Shown in pieces: positions 52,218-61,714 of a stretch of 64,000 nucleotides of DNA. The stretch covers positions 102,481 through 166,480 of the forward strand of contig JAYQVH010000006.1 of the NCBI GenBank assembly GCA_038148375.1, given 5' to 3'. Origin of the DNA: CAWUEX02 sp038148375 (lineage in GTDB: Bacteria; Pseudomonadota; Alphaproteobacteria; Rhodospirillales; Rhodospirillaceae). The position numbers and the translations under genes are program-made. Numbering within the stretch: position 1 is the stretch's first letter; each line of letters opens with the position of its first letter. The notes beneath the pieces were generated by a model, which did not search any database, was not told the origin of the DNA, and saw nothing but the letters and a program-made list of their open reading frames with translations.

Positions 52218-55200
52218 TTGGGCTGGCAGTTTTGGATAGACCGTGGCGGGACATTCACCGATGTCATCGCCCTTCGCCCCGACGGCACCCTGACCGGAAC
52301 GAAGCTGCTGTCAGAAAATCCGCGCGCCTATCAGGATTCAGCTGTCGAAGGAATGCGCCGTATTTTAAAGCTGGGACCCGACGATGGGTTTCCGCATGAC
52401 GACGTGGATGTCATCAAGATGGGCACCACTGTTGCGACCAACGCGCTCCTTGAACGCAAGGGTACGCCGACTGTCCTGGCCATCACGCGCGGGTTTGCAG
52501 ACGCCTTGGTGATCGGATCTCAGCACCGCCCAAAACTGTTTGATCTGCATATCGAACGTCCGGCTCCACTGTATTCAGCAACGATCGAGATCGGCGAGCG
52601 CGTTCGAGCAGATGGCCAGCTTGAAACACCGTTAGATGAGGGTGGAGCGAGACGTGATTTGGAAGACGCGTTCAAACAGGGATTCCGATCCATCGCGATC
52701 GCTCTCGTGCATGCCGACCGCTTTCCCGAACATGAGAAACGCCTTGGAAAAATAGCGCGAGATATCGGCTTCACCCAAATCTCGACGTCGCACGAAGTCA
52801 TCCCCCTTATGCGTCTGATTGGACGCGGAGACACCACGGTTGCGGATGCATATCTTTCACCTGTGCTGCGCCGCTATGTCGATCAGGTCACACGCCTCAC
52901 GGAAGGGAGTCGAATTTTGTTTATGCAGTCGAACGGCGGCCTGACGGACGGCAACGTATTTAGGGGGAAGGATGCCGTTCTTTCAGGGCCGGCGGGCGGC
53001 ATCGTCGGCATGGCGGGCATCGCATCCCGTGCAGGGTTCGACAAAGTGATCGGTTTCGACATGGGGGGAACGTCGACCGACGTTTCGCATTACGCCGGCA
53101 TCTACGAGCGCACTCATGATTCCATGGTTGCGGGTGTACGGTTGCGCGCTCCGATGATGAGCATTCACACCGTTGCTGCGGGTGGCGGTTCCCAATGTAT
53201 TTTTGACGGGCTGCGTTTCCGGGTTGGGCCAGAGAGCGCGGGCGCTTCGCCTGGTCCGGCGTGCTACCGTCAAGGTGGTCCATTGACGATCACGGACTGC
53301 AACGTGCTGTTAGGCCGAATTCAACCGGACTATTTCCCCAAGGTATTCGGTGACCATAGCCGCGACGCCATCGACCGTGGCGCGGCGGAATCCTTGTTTA
53401 AGGAACTCGCATCTAGAGTGCGGGACGCGCGCGGAAGCTCACCGGGGATCGAAGAACTGGCGGAGGGATTCCTTGCTCTCGCCATTGAAAATATGGCCAA
53501 CGCCATCAAGACGATCTCTGTCCAGCGCGGCTACGATGTCAGTTCGTATACCCTCGTGAGTTTCGGCGGCGCCGGCGGACAGCATGCCTGTGCGGTTGCA
53601 GACGCCCTGGGAATGGATCGAGTCCTGATTCACCCGTACGCGGGCGTACTGTCGGCGTACGGAATGGGTTTGGCCGACCTCCGGGTTCTCAAACAACAGA
53701 CCGTGGCACTTCCGCTTAATGAAGGCTCGTTCGGAGCCATCGCAGACATTTGTGAGGCACTTACACGGGATGCGGAGCAAGGGCTCTTAGACCAGAATGT
53801 CGCACCGGACGAAATCACCAGTGTGAGCACTCTCCTTGTCCGCTATGAGGGTTCTGACACGACCTTAGATGTGCCGGCCGGCGACCTGGAACGAGCACGC
53901 GGCGCGTTTAACGAAAAACACAATCAGCTTTTTGGGTTCGTGCAGACGGAAAAGTCTCTCATCGTCGAAGCGATATCTGCGGAGGCGATCGGAGGCGGCA
54001 GTACCTTGGCCGCTGAACCATTGCCAGAAGCTGTGACCAGGGAAGTGGGTTCAACCCGTGCACGGGTTTGGGTAGCGGGAGCATGGCAGGAGATTGATGT
54101 CTATATCCGCGCCGAACTGACCATAGACGAATCCGTAACGGGGCCGTGCCTCATCGTCGAAGCGAACTCAACGACATTCGTTGAGTCCGGATGGCGTGCG
54201 ACGTGTACGCCGCGCCGGGACCTCTTAATCACGCGCGCCGAAGCGCGTACCGAGCACACCGCCATAGGAACGGGAGCGAATCCTATTACGGTCGAAATCT
54301 TCAACAGTCTGTTCATGGCCATTGCGGAACAGATGGGTGCAACGCTTCAGAACACGGCGCATTCGGTCAACATCAAAGAGCGGCTTGATTTCTCGTGCGC
54401 CGTATTCGATGGAGCTGGCGCACTTGTCGCGAATGCGCCTCACATGCCCGTCCATCTCGGCTCTATGGGTGAGAGCGTCCGCGCCATAATGCGCGCACAT
54501 AAGCGGCAAATGAAGCCGGGCGACGTTTATGTGACAAACGCGCCCTACAATGGCGGCACCCATCTTCCAGACGTGACCGTCGTCATGCCGGTTTACATAG
54601 ACCGTCACACTCAACCGACGCTTTTCGTCGCGGCGCGGGGGCATCACGCGGATATCGGCGGCATCTCCCCAGGCTCGATGCCCTCCGGAAGCACATCAAT
54701 AGATCAGGAAGGTGTGCTCTTCGATGCAGTAAAGGTCGCGTCGGACGGACAGTTCCTTGAAAAAGACGTCCGCGCCATTCTCTTAAAAAGTGCCTATCCA
54801 GCCCGAAATCCCGAGCAGAATATCGCAGACCTCCGCGCGCAAATCGCAGCATGCGTGAAAGGGGCGCGCGAGCTGCAAAAAATGGTCGACCAGTTCGGGT
54901 ACGATACCGTTGTCGCCTATACGCAGCATGTCCAAGACAACGCCGAAGAGGCTGTGCGACGCGTCATCAGCGCGCTGGACAGCGGTTCATTTACCGCACC
55001 TCTGGACGAAGGCGGACAGGTCTGCGTGTCGATTTCAATCGACCGCGACAAACGCGAGGCACATGTAGATTTCTCGGGCACCTCTGAACAACGGCCGACG
55101 AACTACAATGCGCCCTCCGCTGTGACGCGGGCGGCCGTGCTGTATGTATTCAGAACCTTGGTCGACGACGATATCCCTATGAACGAAGGCTGCCTAAAGC

Positions 55201-55808
55201 CTATTCGCATATCGATTCCCGCCGGTTGCATGCTCGATCCGGCCTATCCAGCCGCCGTTGTCGCGGGCAATGTGGAGACGTCTCAAATCGTGTGTGACGC
55301 CATGTACGGCGCATTGGGCCGGCTCGCTGGCAGCCAAGGGACGATGAACAACCTGACATTCGGCAATGAAGAGTATCAGTACTACGAGACCATTTGTGGT
55401 GGCAGTGGCGCCGGAGCGGACTTCGACGGCACCGACGCCGTACAGACTCATATGACAAACTCGCGCCTCACGGATGTCGAAGTGCTTGAGTGGCGCTATC
55501 CGGTCATTGTTGATGGTTTCAGTATTCGCAGGGATTCTGGCGGTACGGGCTGTCACCACGGCGGCAACGGTGCGGTACGGCGCATAAGATTCCTTGAGAA
55601 CATGGATGTCTCCATTTTGTCCGGACGTCGCACGACGGAGCCCCATGGGTTATCCGGAGGCGAACCCGGGAAAGCTGGCCGGACCTGGCTCGAGCGCAAT
55701 GGCGGCGGAATTGAGAGCCTTGCTTTTTCCGATCGCGCCCATGCGATGGCGGGTGACGTCATCGTTGTGGAAACACCGGGAGGTGGCGGTTTTGGCAAGC
55801 CCAGCTGA
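52218..55808 (+). CDS. Fused HyuA-HyuB, 5-oxoprolinase-type hydantoinase
   Basis: A 1196-residue ATP-dependent amidohydrolase. The N-terminal half is HyuA-like (about 1-690: WIDRGGTFTDVIALRPDG, GFDMGGTSTDVSHYAG, AGGGSQCIFDG), and the C-terminal half is HyuB-like (about 700-1190: EQMGATLQNTAHSVNIKERL, NAPYNGGTHLPDVTVV, RGHHADIGG, ending ETPGGGGFG). The fused form matches 5-oxoprolinases that open pyroglutamate to glutamate, although related fused proteins act on other cyclic amides. TTG start at 52218 with GAGGACTGAGAC upstream; the next in-frame start would lose the phosphate-1 motif, which supports TTG. An agmatine-deiminase-like gene follows after 33 bp. Confidence 0.9.
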   Translation: MGWQFWIDRGGTFTDVIALRPDGTLTGTKLLSENPRAYQDSAVEGMRRILKLGPDDGFPHDDVDVIKMGTTVATNALLERKGTPTVLAITRGFADALVIGSQHRPKLFDLHIERPAPLYSATIEIGERVRADGQLETPLDEGGARRDLEDAFKQGFRSIAIALVHADRFPEHEKRLGKIARDIGFTQISTSHEVIPLMRLIGRGDTTVADAYLSPVLRRYVDQVTRLTEGSRILFMQSNGGLTDGNVFRGKDAVLSGPAGGIVGMAGIASRAGFDKVIGFDMGGTSTDVSHYAGIYERTHDSMVAGVRLRAPMMSIHTVAAGGGSQCIFDGLRFRVGPESAGASPGPACYRQGGPLTITDCNVLLGRIQPDYFPKVFGDHSRDAIDRGAAESLFKELASRVRDARGSSPGIEELAEGFLALAIENMANAIKTISVQRGYDVSSYTLVSFGGAGGQHACAVADALGMDRVLIHPYAGVLSAYGMGLADLRVLKQQTVALPLNEGSFGAIADICEALTRDAEQGLLDQNVAPDEITSVSTLLVRYEGSDTTLDVPAGDLERARGAFNEKHNQLFGFVQTEKSLIVEAISAEAIGGGSTLAAEPLPEAVTREVGSTRARVWVAGAWQEIDVYIRAELTIDESVTGPCLIVEANSTTFVESGWRATCTPRRDLLITRAEARTEHTAIGTGANPITVEIFNSLFMAIAEQMGATLQNTAHSVNIKERLDFSCAVFDGAGALVANAPHMPVHLGSMGESVRAIMRAHKRQMKPGDVYVTNAPYNGGTHLPDVTVVMPVYIDRHTQPTLFVAARGHHADIGGISPGSMPSGSTSIDQEGVLFDAVKVASDGQFLEKDVRAILLKSAYPARNPEQNIADLRAQIAACVKGARELQKMVDQFGYDTVVAYTQHVQDNAEEAVRRVISALDSGSFTAPLDEGGQVCVSISIDRDKREAHVDFSGTSEQRPTNYNAPSAVTRAAVLYVFRTLVDDDIPMNEGCLKPIRISIPAGCMLDPAYPAAVVAGNVETSQIVCDAMYGALGRLAGSQGTMNNLTFGNEEYQYYETICGGSGAGADFDGTDAVQTHMTNSRLTDVEVLEWRYPVIVDGFSIRRDSGGTGCHHGGNGAVRRIRFLENMDVSILSGRRTTEPHGLSGGEPGKAGRTWLERNGGGIESLAFSDRAHAMAGDVIVVETPGGGGFGKPS

Positions 55809-55841
55809 CAATCACCCTACCGGCACGATGAGTTACACCCA

Positions 55842-56927
55842 ATGGTGAGCAATCCGGCTGATGACGGCTTTTACTTGCCAGCCGAGTGGACGCGCCATGC
55901 CAGATCTTGGATCGGCTGGCCGAACGATGTCGAAGACAGAGAATTGGCAGCCGATATTGTTCGGCGAATCACCAAATACGAACCGGTCACCGTGCTTGCG
56001 CCGCGAGGCGAGTCCCGGAATATGGAAGCCCTGTGCGGACGCAACGTCCGGATAGAGTCTCTTCCCTGCGAAGCCATGTTCCTCCGAGATTTTGGTCCGA
56101 CCTTCCTGATTGACGGCAAAGGTGGCGAAGCCGCGGTTGATTGGCGCTTCAACAATTGGGGCGGCCGCTTTGAGATAGACCGGGGTAACGCGGAACTCTC
56201 CCATCATCTGTTGAGCACCACAGAAGTCCGGCGGTTCAGGTCAGCACTGACCCTGGAAGGCACCAGTTTCTGTACCGACGGCGAGGGGTCGTTAATCGCC
56301 CTCACGTCCGCGACACTGGACGAACGGCGCAACCCGAATCTCGACAAACTGCAGGCCTATGACCTGCTCTGCCGCTGGCTTGGCGTATCGCGCGTTATTT
56401 GGATCGAAACGGAGCAACCCGCCGACCGGGACACGAGCGACATTCGACGATTGTGCGCTTTCGCCGGTCCGGGGCATGTATTGGTTGGGCAATTACCGGA
56501 CGGACCGAATGCGGCGCTGCTTGATGCCGTGAGCCAACGCCTGCGCGAAGCCCGCAGCGCCACCGGCGCACCCTTAGCGGTGACCCGAGTACCCGCTATA
56601 GAACTTGGCGGACACTTGGCAAGCTATACATCGTTTTACGTCCTGAACACCGCCGTGTTGCTGCCACAATATGGTTGTCAGCAGACAGACTCGGCGGCGC
56701 GGGATGTAATCACGCGCTGCTTTCCGGGACGCGCAATCGAACTCGTACCGTGCGGAACGCTTATCAAGCGCGGATCCAGCCTGTCACGCATTCTGCAATA
56801 TCAACCTGCCCGTCTGCTTGATCGGTCAAAGGCAACCCTGTTGCCTAAGTCGTCATGGCAACGGCCCGTGCCCGATTATGTGGGGCTGCTGGAGACCTAC
56901 ATCGCCCGCGTGGAAAACGAAGAATAG
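55842..56927 (+). CDS. Agmatine-deiminase-fold protein lacking catalytic His and Cys
   Basis: A 361-residue pentein-fold protein with the layout of agmatine deiminase: DGFYLPAEWTRHARSWIGWP, FLRDFGPTFLID, VDWRFNNWGGRF, LEGTSFCTDGEGSLI and NPNLDKLQ. At the catalytic positions the family has DETDGHVDN, but this protein has DRDTSDIRR, so the His is lost. Near the C-terminus the expected GGGNIHCITQQQP is RGSSLSRILQYQP, so the nucleophilic Cys is Arg. Deiminase activity is therefore unlikely. It follows the 5-oxoprolinase gene by 33 bp, so it is probably co-expressed. Role may be structural, regulatory or a changed chemistry. Confidence 0.88.
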   Translation: MVSNPADDGFYLPAEWTRHARSWIGWPNDVEDRELAADIVRRITKYEPVTVLAPRGESRNMEALCGRNVRIESLPCEAMFLRDFGPTFLIDGKGGEAAVDWRFNNWGGRFEIDRGNAELSHHLLSTTEVRRFRSALTLEGTSFCTDGEGSLIALTSATLDERRNPNLDKLQAYDLLCRWLGVSRVIWIETEQPADRDTSDIRRLCAFAGPGHVLVGQLPDGPNAALLDAVSQRLREARSATGAPLAVTRVPAIELGGHLASYTSFYVLNTAVLLPQYGCQQTDSAARDVITRCFPGRAIELVPCGTLIKRGSSLSRILQYQPARLLDRSKATLLPKSSWQRPVPDYVGLLETYIARVENEE

Positions 56928-56951
56928 ACAGGCGATAGACGCGGACGTCCG

Positions 56952-57101
56952 TCAGCGAGATGGCGCTATCACCAAATAAATCGCCCAAACGAATACGGCA
57001 GCTGCGCACAAGACCAAGAGTAGCCGCATTGCGCCGGTGGGTTTCGTTTCCGGCGACTTTCCAGAAGCGTCTTGGTGCTCAGACTCTTTGTCATCCCCCA
57101 T
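56952..57101 (-). CDS. Small single-span membrane protein, 49 residues
   Basis: ATG 57101 to TGA: a charged, polar N-terminus (MGDDKESEHQDASGKSPETK) then one hydrophobic helix (AMRLLLVLCAAAVFVWAIYL) and a short tail VIAPSR. The layout (soluble charged segment then span) suggests a C-terminally anchored inner-membrane protein. Ribosome-binding sequence is weak, so this is tentative. It lies between the deiminase-like gene and the antiporter. No family recognised. Confidence 0.5.
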   Translation of the reverse strand: MGDDKESEHQDASGKSPETKPTGAMRLLLVLCAAAVFVWAIYLVIAPSR

Positions 57102-57204
57102 CGCACATCACTCATGCAGCACCGAAAAACGGCAGGTAATGCACCCGGCCCTTGCCAACCGGACAGCATCACCGTAGGACATCTCGCGTAATAACAGCAA
57201 GCGC

Positions 57205-58191
57205 GTGGCTTCCTTGGACGACATAATTCCTTTCGTAAAACTGATTGTCGGACTGGTTCTCCTCAGCGGAGGGGCGGACTACCTGATTCGTGGTGCCGTC
57301 GCCGTCGCAAACCGCCTGAACATCTCACCACTGGTTGTGGGCTTAACCGTTGTCGCCCTCGGTACATCATTGCCCGAACTTGTTGTATGCGTGCGCGCCG
57401 CTATGACCGGCGCGGCCGGGATCGCTGTCGGCAACGTCGTTGGAAGCAACATCGCCAACATCCTGTTCATTTTAGGCGCCGGCGCGTTGGTGTTCCCCGT
57501 CACAGCCAATCGGGCACATTTCTTGCGCGACAGTTCAATACTGCTCGGAGCTACAGCAATTTTCGTGGGCATTGCGCTGACAGGCGCTTTCACGTTCCTG
57601 CCCGGCCTTGTCATGGTCGCGCTGTTGTTCCTTTTTCTCGGCGTGTCTTACGTCAAAGGGAAAAAGCATGGGGCAGCAGATCTGAGCCTGATCGACATCG
57701 ATGAAGTAAGCGAGGAAAAGCCGGTCGCGGCTGTCCTTGCCAGTGTTTGGATCCTTGGAGGCCTCATCGCCGTTGCCTTTGGCGCCGATCTTCTCGTTGA
57801 CGGCGCAACGACCATTGCCCGCGAACTTGGGGTGACGGAAGAGGTCATAGGCTTGACTATGGTCGCCGTTGGGACGTCATTGCCGGAATTGGCGACGGTC
57901 GTTGCGGCGGCGGCCCGAAAGCATACAGATCTCGTTGTCGGCAACGTTATGGGCAGCAACATTTTTAACATCCTGGGCGTCATGGGTGTGACGTCGATGG
58001 TGGCCGATATTCCCGTGACACCCCAGATTCTGAGCTTCGACATTTGGTTTATGGTGGCTACCGCCGTCGTCTTGGTTCCGTTCATGCTGACCGGGAATGT
58101 GATTTCCCGCCGCGAAGGAGCAATGTGCCTGGTTCTTTATGTCGCATACATCGGAATACAATATGTGGGTGTTGACCGGGTGCTTTCATGA
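57205..58191 (+). CDS. CaCA-family sodium/calcium antiporter
   Basis: A 328-residue inner-membrane protein with two homologous halves, each carrying the CaCA alpha-repeat motifs: GTSLPELVVC / GNVVGSNIANIL and GTSLPELATV / GNVMGSNIFNILG. These provide the ion site in YrbG-type exchangers. GTG start at 57205; upstream ribosome-binding sequence is weak, so a TTG a few codons in is possible. It overlaps folM by an ATGA junction, although functionally unrelated. Confidence 0.92.
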   Translation: MASLDDIIPFVKLIVGLVLLSGGADYLIRGAVAVANRLNISPLVVGLTVVALGTSLPELVVCVRAAMTGAAGIAVGNVVGSNIANILFILGAGALVFPVTANRAHFLRDSSILLGATAIFVGIALTGAFTFLPGLVMVALLFLFLGVSYVKGKKHGAADLSLIDIDEVSEEKPVAAVLASVWILGGLIAVAFGADLLVDGATTIARELGVTEEVIGLTMVAVGTSLPELATVVAAAARKHTDLVVGNVMGSNIFNILGVMGVTSMVADIPVTPQILSFDIWFMVATAVVLVPFMLTGNVISRREGAMCLVLYVAYIGIQYVGVDRVLS

Positions 58192-58958
58192 CGGAATCTA
58201 GCCGCAAAGCAGCGCTGGTTACCGGAGGGGCTCATCGTATCGGCAAAAGTCTTTGCCTGGCTTTGGCTCGAGAAGGATGGGCCGTCGCCATTCATTACGG
58301 GAGCAGCGCGGATTCCGCTGAAGCCCTCGCCCGCGAAATCACGCAGCGAGGTGGAAAAGCGGCATCCGTCTCAGCAGATCTAAGCAGCGAGGACGAGACA
58401 CTGGCGGCGTTTGACAAAGCGCAGCAAACCATTGGTCCGCTGAGTTTAATCGTCAATAACGCGTCGATCTTCGAGAAAGAGAATTGGGACGACGTTACCG
58501 CAGAGTCGTGGACCCGCCACCTCAACATCAACCTGCGCGCACCCTATATCTTGAGCCAAGCGCTTGCACGGGAGCTTCCGGTTCCACAAACCGGAAACAT
58601 CATCAACATTATCGATCAGCGCGTTTGGAATCTCACACCTCATTTCGTGTCCTATACTGTCAGCAAGGCCGGGCTCTGGACCCTCACGCAGACGCTTGCC
58701 CTGGCGCTCGCACCGCGTATTCGCGTTAACGGTATCGGGCCGGGCCCAACCTTGCCCAACCCGCGGCAAGACGCAGACGCTTTCAAACGGCAAGCTGAAG
58801 CGACCCCATTAGAGCGAGCGGTCAATCCTGATGAAATCGCCGCTGCCATGTGTTATCTGCTCAGCGCGCCTGGCGTGACCGGCCAAATGATCGCCGTCGA
58901 TAGCGGTGAGCATCTCGGCTGGGCCCAACCCAAACAAGGACAGACATTCGATGGCTGA
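58188..58958 (+). CDS. folM: SDR pterin reductase, FolM-like
   Basis: A 256-residue SDR with the pteridine-reductase cofactor motif TGGAHRIGKSL, NNASIFEKE, and an intact catalytic YTVSKAG (YxxxK). FolM/PTR1 proteins reduce dihydrofolate or dihydromonapterin. Assignment rests on GGAHRIG and on the folB gene overlapping downstream. ATG overlaps the antiporter stop. Confidence 0.85.
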   Translation: MTESSRKAALVTGGAHRIGKSLCLALAREGWAVAIHYGSSADSAEALAREITQRGGKAASVSADLSSEDETLAAFDKAQQTIGPLSLIVNNASIFEKENWDDVTAESWTRHLNINLRAPYILSQALARELPVPQTGNIINIIDQRVWNLTPHFVSYTVSKAGLWTLTQTLALALAPRIRVNGIGPGPTLPNPRQDADAFKRQAEATPLERAVNPDEIAAAMCYLLSAPGVTGQMIAVDSGEHLGWAQPKQGQTFDG

Positions 58959-59370
58959 GGTTTCCAAGCCCGTCGTAATCGAACCGCTCCGCATTGCCGA
59001 CGCCCGCGGGAAGGTTAGGCATGTGTTTGTGCGCGATCTTGTGCTGGCTTGCCGTATCGGCGTTCATGACCATGAAAAGGGGCGCACACAGAGGGTGCGC
59101 ATTAACCTCGACCTGGCCGTTCAGGATGCAGGTGGCCCCCTCGCCGATCGGCTCGAAAACGTAGTTTGCTATGAAGATGTCGTGACCCGAATCCGAGCTA
59201 TTACGGCAGACGGACATATCAATTTGGTCGAGACACTGGCCGAACGCATAGCACAGGCGTGTTTGCAGCACCCAGACTGCCACGCTGTTCGCGTTCGAGT
59301 AGAAAAGCTCGACGTATTCAAAGACGCGGAGAGTGTGGGCGTCGAAATCGAGCGCGAGGCTCAGCGGTAA
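58951..59370 (+). CDS. folB: Dihydroneopterin aldolase
   Basis: A 139-residue FolB: RIGVHDHEKGRTQRVRINLDL carries the active-site region, DRLENVVCYEDVV, LVETLAERIAQACL and VRVEKLDVF with the conserved catalytic Lys. It splits dihydroneopterin in folate synthesis. I start at ATG 58951, overlapping folM by 8 bp; an upstream ATG at 58906 runs inside folM and is rejected. The roughly 25-residue N-terminal extension is unusual. Confidence 0.9.
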   Translation: MAEVSKPVVIEPLRIADARGKVRHVFVRDLVLACRIGVHDHEKGRTQRVRINLDLAVQDAGGPLADRLENVVCYEDVVTRIRAITADGHINLVETLAERIAQACLQHPDCHAVRVRVEKLDVFKDAESVGVEIEREAQR

Positions 59371-59737
59371 GCCTCACCCATCTGCTAACGCTTTGATTCA
59401 GAAATAAAAGCGGTCAGCGAATCAATCGATTCCGGGACATTGAAGATCGAGTCAAGCGAGTTGTACACACAGGCTCAGTTGCGGCCCTATATTGGCGGAC
59501 CGCCTGTTTGACGGCCTTTTTACCGAACCCATATTGCGCCATAACACCGGAAAACCCTTTAAATTCAACAAACTAAGCAGATGCCGGGGCTGTGGGTCCA
59601 ATTCAACCGCGGGATAAGCGCACCGCTCATTGGCGGAGTCGGAAGCGATATTCCCACAGAGTTTTCCACATACTGACCAAGCTATTTGACCACTGGTCAG
59701 GCAAGAAGGACCGCGAGTTGACCGCCACCGCTCAGGA
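59371..59737. other. 367-bp intergenic region before uvrC
   Basis: No convincing gene. It holds a TGACCA-C-TGGTCA palindrome at 59687-59699 with another TGACCA at 59674-59679, and a TTTTCCACA at 59662-59670 resembling a DnaA box. I saw no alphaproteobacterial LexA-type GTTC-N7-GTTC site. Confidence 0.4.
59687..59699. promoter_or_regulatory. TGACCA-C-TGGTCA palindrome upstream of uvrC
   Basis: A 13-bp perfect palindrome with one-base centre, 39 bp before the first uvrC start codon. A TTGACC promoter-like -35 overlaps it, and a third TGACCA half-site lies 8 bp upstream. A TetR- or GntR-type operator is plausible; factor unknown. Confidence 0.45.
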
Positions 59738-61675
59738 ATGCGAAATCGCCCCGTCATGAGCAAACAGACCGAATCCAGATCCGGATCAGAAGACGGAAAA
59801 AAGAGCGATAGGGAGACCCCAGCCGCACATGAGCGGAGCGGTCTTGAAATCATTTCCGACGCTCTGCCAACGCTCCCCGGATCGCCTGGTGTGTACCGGA
59901 TGCTCAACCACCAAAGCGAAGCGTTGTACGTTGGCAAAGCGAAGAATCTCAGGAAGCGGGTCACCGCCTACACGCGCATCGACAAAATGCCGCTACGGCT
60001 GCAGCGCATGGTGGTGGAAACACGCAAACTCGAAATCATATCGACTCATACCGAAGCGGAAGCCTTATTGCTCGAAAGCAATCTGATTAAGCAGCTCAAG
60101 CCGCGATACAACATCCTCCTTCGCGACGACAAATCTTTTGCCTACATCAAGATTTCAGGAAACCATCCCTTCCCCCGCATTATGAAACACCGGGGCACCC
60201 GCAAGCCGCCTCACCAGTATTTCGGGCCTTTCGCGTCTGCGGGCGCCGTAAATCAGACACTGGCGACGCTGCAAAAAATTTTCTTGCTCCGGTCGTGCAC
60301 GGACAACGTTTTCGCCAACCGCACCAGAGCTTGTCTGCTTTATCAGATTAAACGATGCGCTGCGCCGTGCGTCGGTGAAGTCACTGAGGCTGAGTATGCG
60401 GATTTAATTGGACAATCCGAGAAGTTCTTGAAAGGCAGCGGCAGCGCAATTCAACAAGCATTGTCCGAAAGAATGGAAGCCGCGAGCGAGGCCTTGGATT
60501 ATGAATTGGCCGCAGAGTATAGAGACCGAATTCGCGCACTTACGCGCGTACAAGGGCATCAAGACATCAATTTGAACTCCCTCGCCGACTCAGATGTCGT
60601 CGCAATTCACCGAGTCGGGGGGCAAAGTTGTATTCAGGTTTTCTTTTTCCGCGGAGGGCAGAACTTCGGTAACCGCGCCTATTATCCGTCGCATTCTGCG
60701 GACGATGAAGAGCCGGCGATTATCGCGGCGTTTCTCGGACAGTTTTATGAGTCGGCAGCCGCACCGCGTAGCATCCTGGTCAGCCATACGCCCGAGAACC
60801 GCGACACTCTCGCAGAAGCCTTGTCGATCCGTGGTGAACATAAAGTCGAGATACTTGCACCGAAACGAGGCGACAAAAGAAAGCTGATTGACCACGCGCT
60901 ACTGAACGCGAGTGAAGCTCTGGGCCGCAAAATGGCTGAGAGTTCGGCTCAGAGGAAGCTGCTCGACGGCGTTGCCGAGGCGTTCGACCTACCGGGACCC
61001 CCCGAACGAATTGAGATATTCGATAACTCGCATATTTCGGGCACGAACATGGTTGGCGCCATGGTTGTCGCTGGGCCGAACGGCTTAGAGAAGAATGCGT
61101 ACCGTAAGTTCAACATAAAGACGCAGAGCCTCGCTCCTGGGGACGACTATGGAGCGATGCGCGAGGTCCTTCAGCGCCGGTTTGTCCGCGCTCAAAAAGA
61201 GGATCCGGATCGGACCAAAGACCTGTGGCCGGACCTGGTTCTCATCGACGGTGGCAGAGGGCAGCTCTCCGCAGCAATGCAAACGTTTGAAGACTTAGGT
61301 ATAGAAGACCTCGCGGTTGTCGCCATATCAAAGGGTCCGGACCGCGACGCCGGCCGCGAACAATTCCATATGCCGAACCGCTCGGTGTTTACACTGCCGC
61401 CCACACACCCCGTGCTGTACTTCTTGCAACGCCTGCGGGACGAAGCGCACCGATTCGCCATTTCGACCCACAGAAGCAAGCGGGCCAAAGGAATGACCAA
61501 ATCGGAACTGGATGAAATTCAGGGCATCGGCGGACGCCGGAAAAAAGCACTGCTCCACCGTTTTGGCTCAGCCAAGGCGGTTGCGGAGGCCGGTGTTGAA
61601 GATTTGGCCGCCGTGAACGGCATCAGTGCAGGACTGGCAAAAAGAATCTATGATCACTTCCACGCCAACGGCTAA
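59738..61675 (+). CDS. uvrC: UvrABC excinuclease subunit C
   Basis: A 645-residue nucleotide-excision-repair nuclease. GIY-YIG domain near the start (GVYRMLNHQSEALYVGKAKN), Cys-rich piece RACLLYQIKRCAAPCVG, UVR segment (AAEYRDRIRALTRV), RNase H-like 5' nuclease domain (IEIFDNSHISGTNMVGAMVV, DLVLIDGGRGQLSAA), and C-terminal helix-hairpin-helix repeats. All visible. ATG 59738 is used; a second ATG at 59756 would drop six residues and neither has a good ribosome-binding site. pgsA follows after 39 bp, a common arrangement. Confidence 0.96.
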   Translation: MRNRPVMSKQTESRSGSEDGKKSDRETPAAHERSGLEIISDALPTLPGSPGVYRMLNHQSEALYVGKAKNLRKRVTAYTRIDKMPLRLQRMVVETRKLEIISTHTEAEALLLESNLIKQLKPRYNILLRDDKSFAYIKISGNHPFPRIMKHRGTRKPPHQYFGPFASAGAVNQTLATLQKIFLLRSCTDNVFANRTRACLLYQIKRCAAPCVGEVTEAEYADLIGQSEKFLKGSGSAIQQALSERMEAASEALDYELAAEYRDRIRALTRVQGHQDINLNSLADSDVVAIHRVGGQSCIQVFFFRGGQNFGNRAYYPSHSADDEEPAIIAAFLGQFYESAAAPRSILVSHTPENRDTLAEALSIRGEHKVEILAPKRGDKRKLIDHALLNASEALGRKMAESSAQRKLLDGVAEAFDLPGPPERIEIFDNSHISGTNMVGAMVVAGPNGLEKNAYRKFNIKTQSLAPGDDYGAMREVLQRRFVRAQKEDPDRTKDLWPDLVLIDGGRGQLSAAMQTFEDLGIEDLAVVAISKGPDRDAGREQFHMPNRSVFTLPPTHPVLYFLQRLRDEAHRFAISTHRSKRAKGMTKSELDEIQGIGGRRKKALLHRFGSAKAVAEAGVEDLAAVNGISAGLAKRIYDHFHANG

Positions 61676-61714
61676 AAGCCGTCTCAAACGTATATGGGCC
61701 ACTGAGCAAACGAC

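Noticed and set aside
59371..59737. LexA (SOS) box before uvrC
   Set aside because: No GTTC-N7-GTTC or GAAC-N7-GAAC site found by eye.
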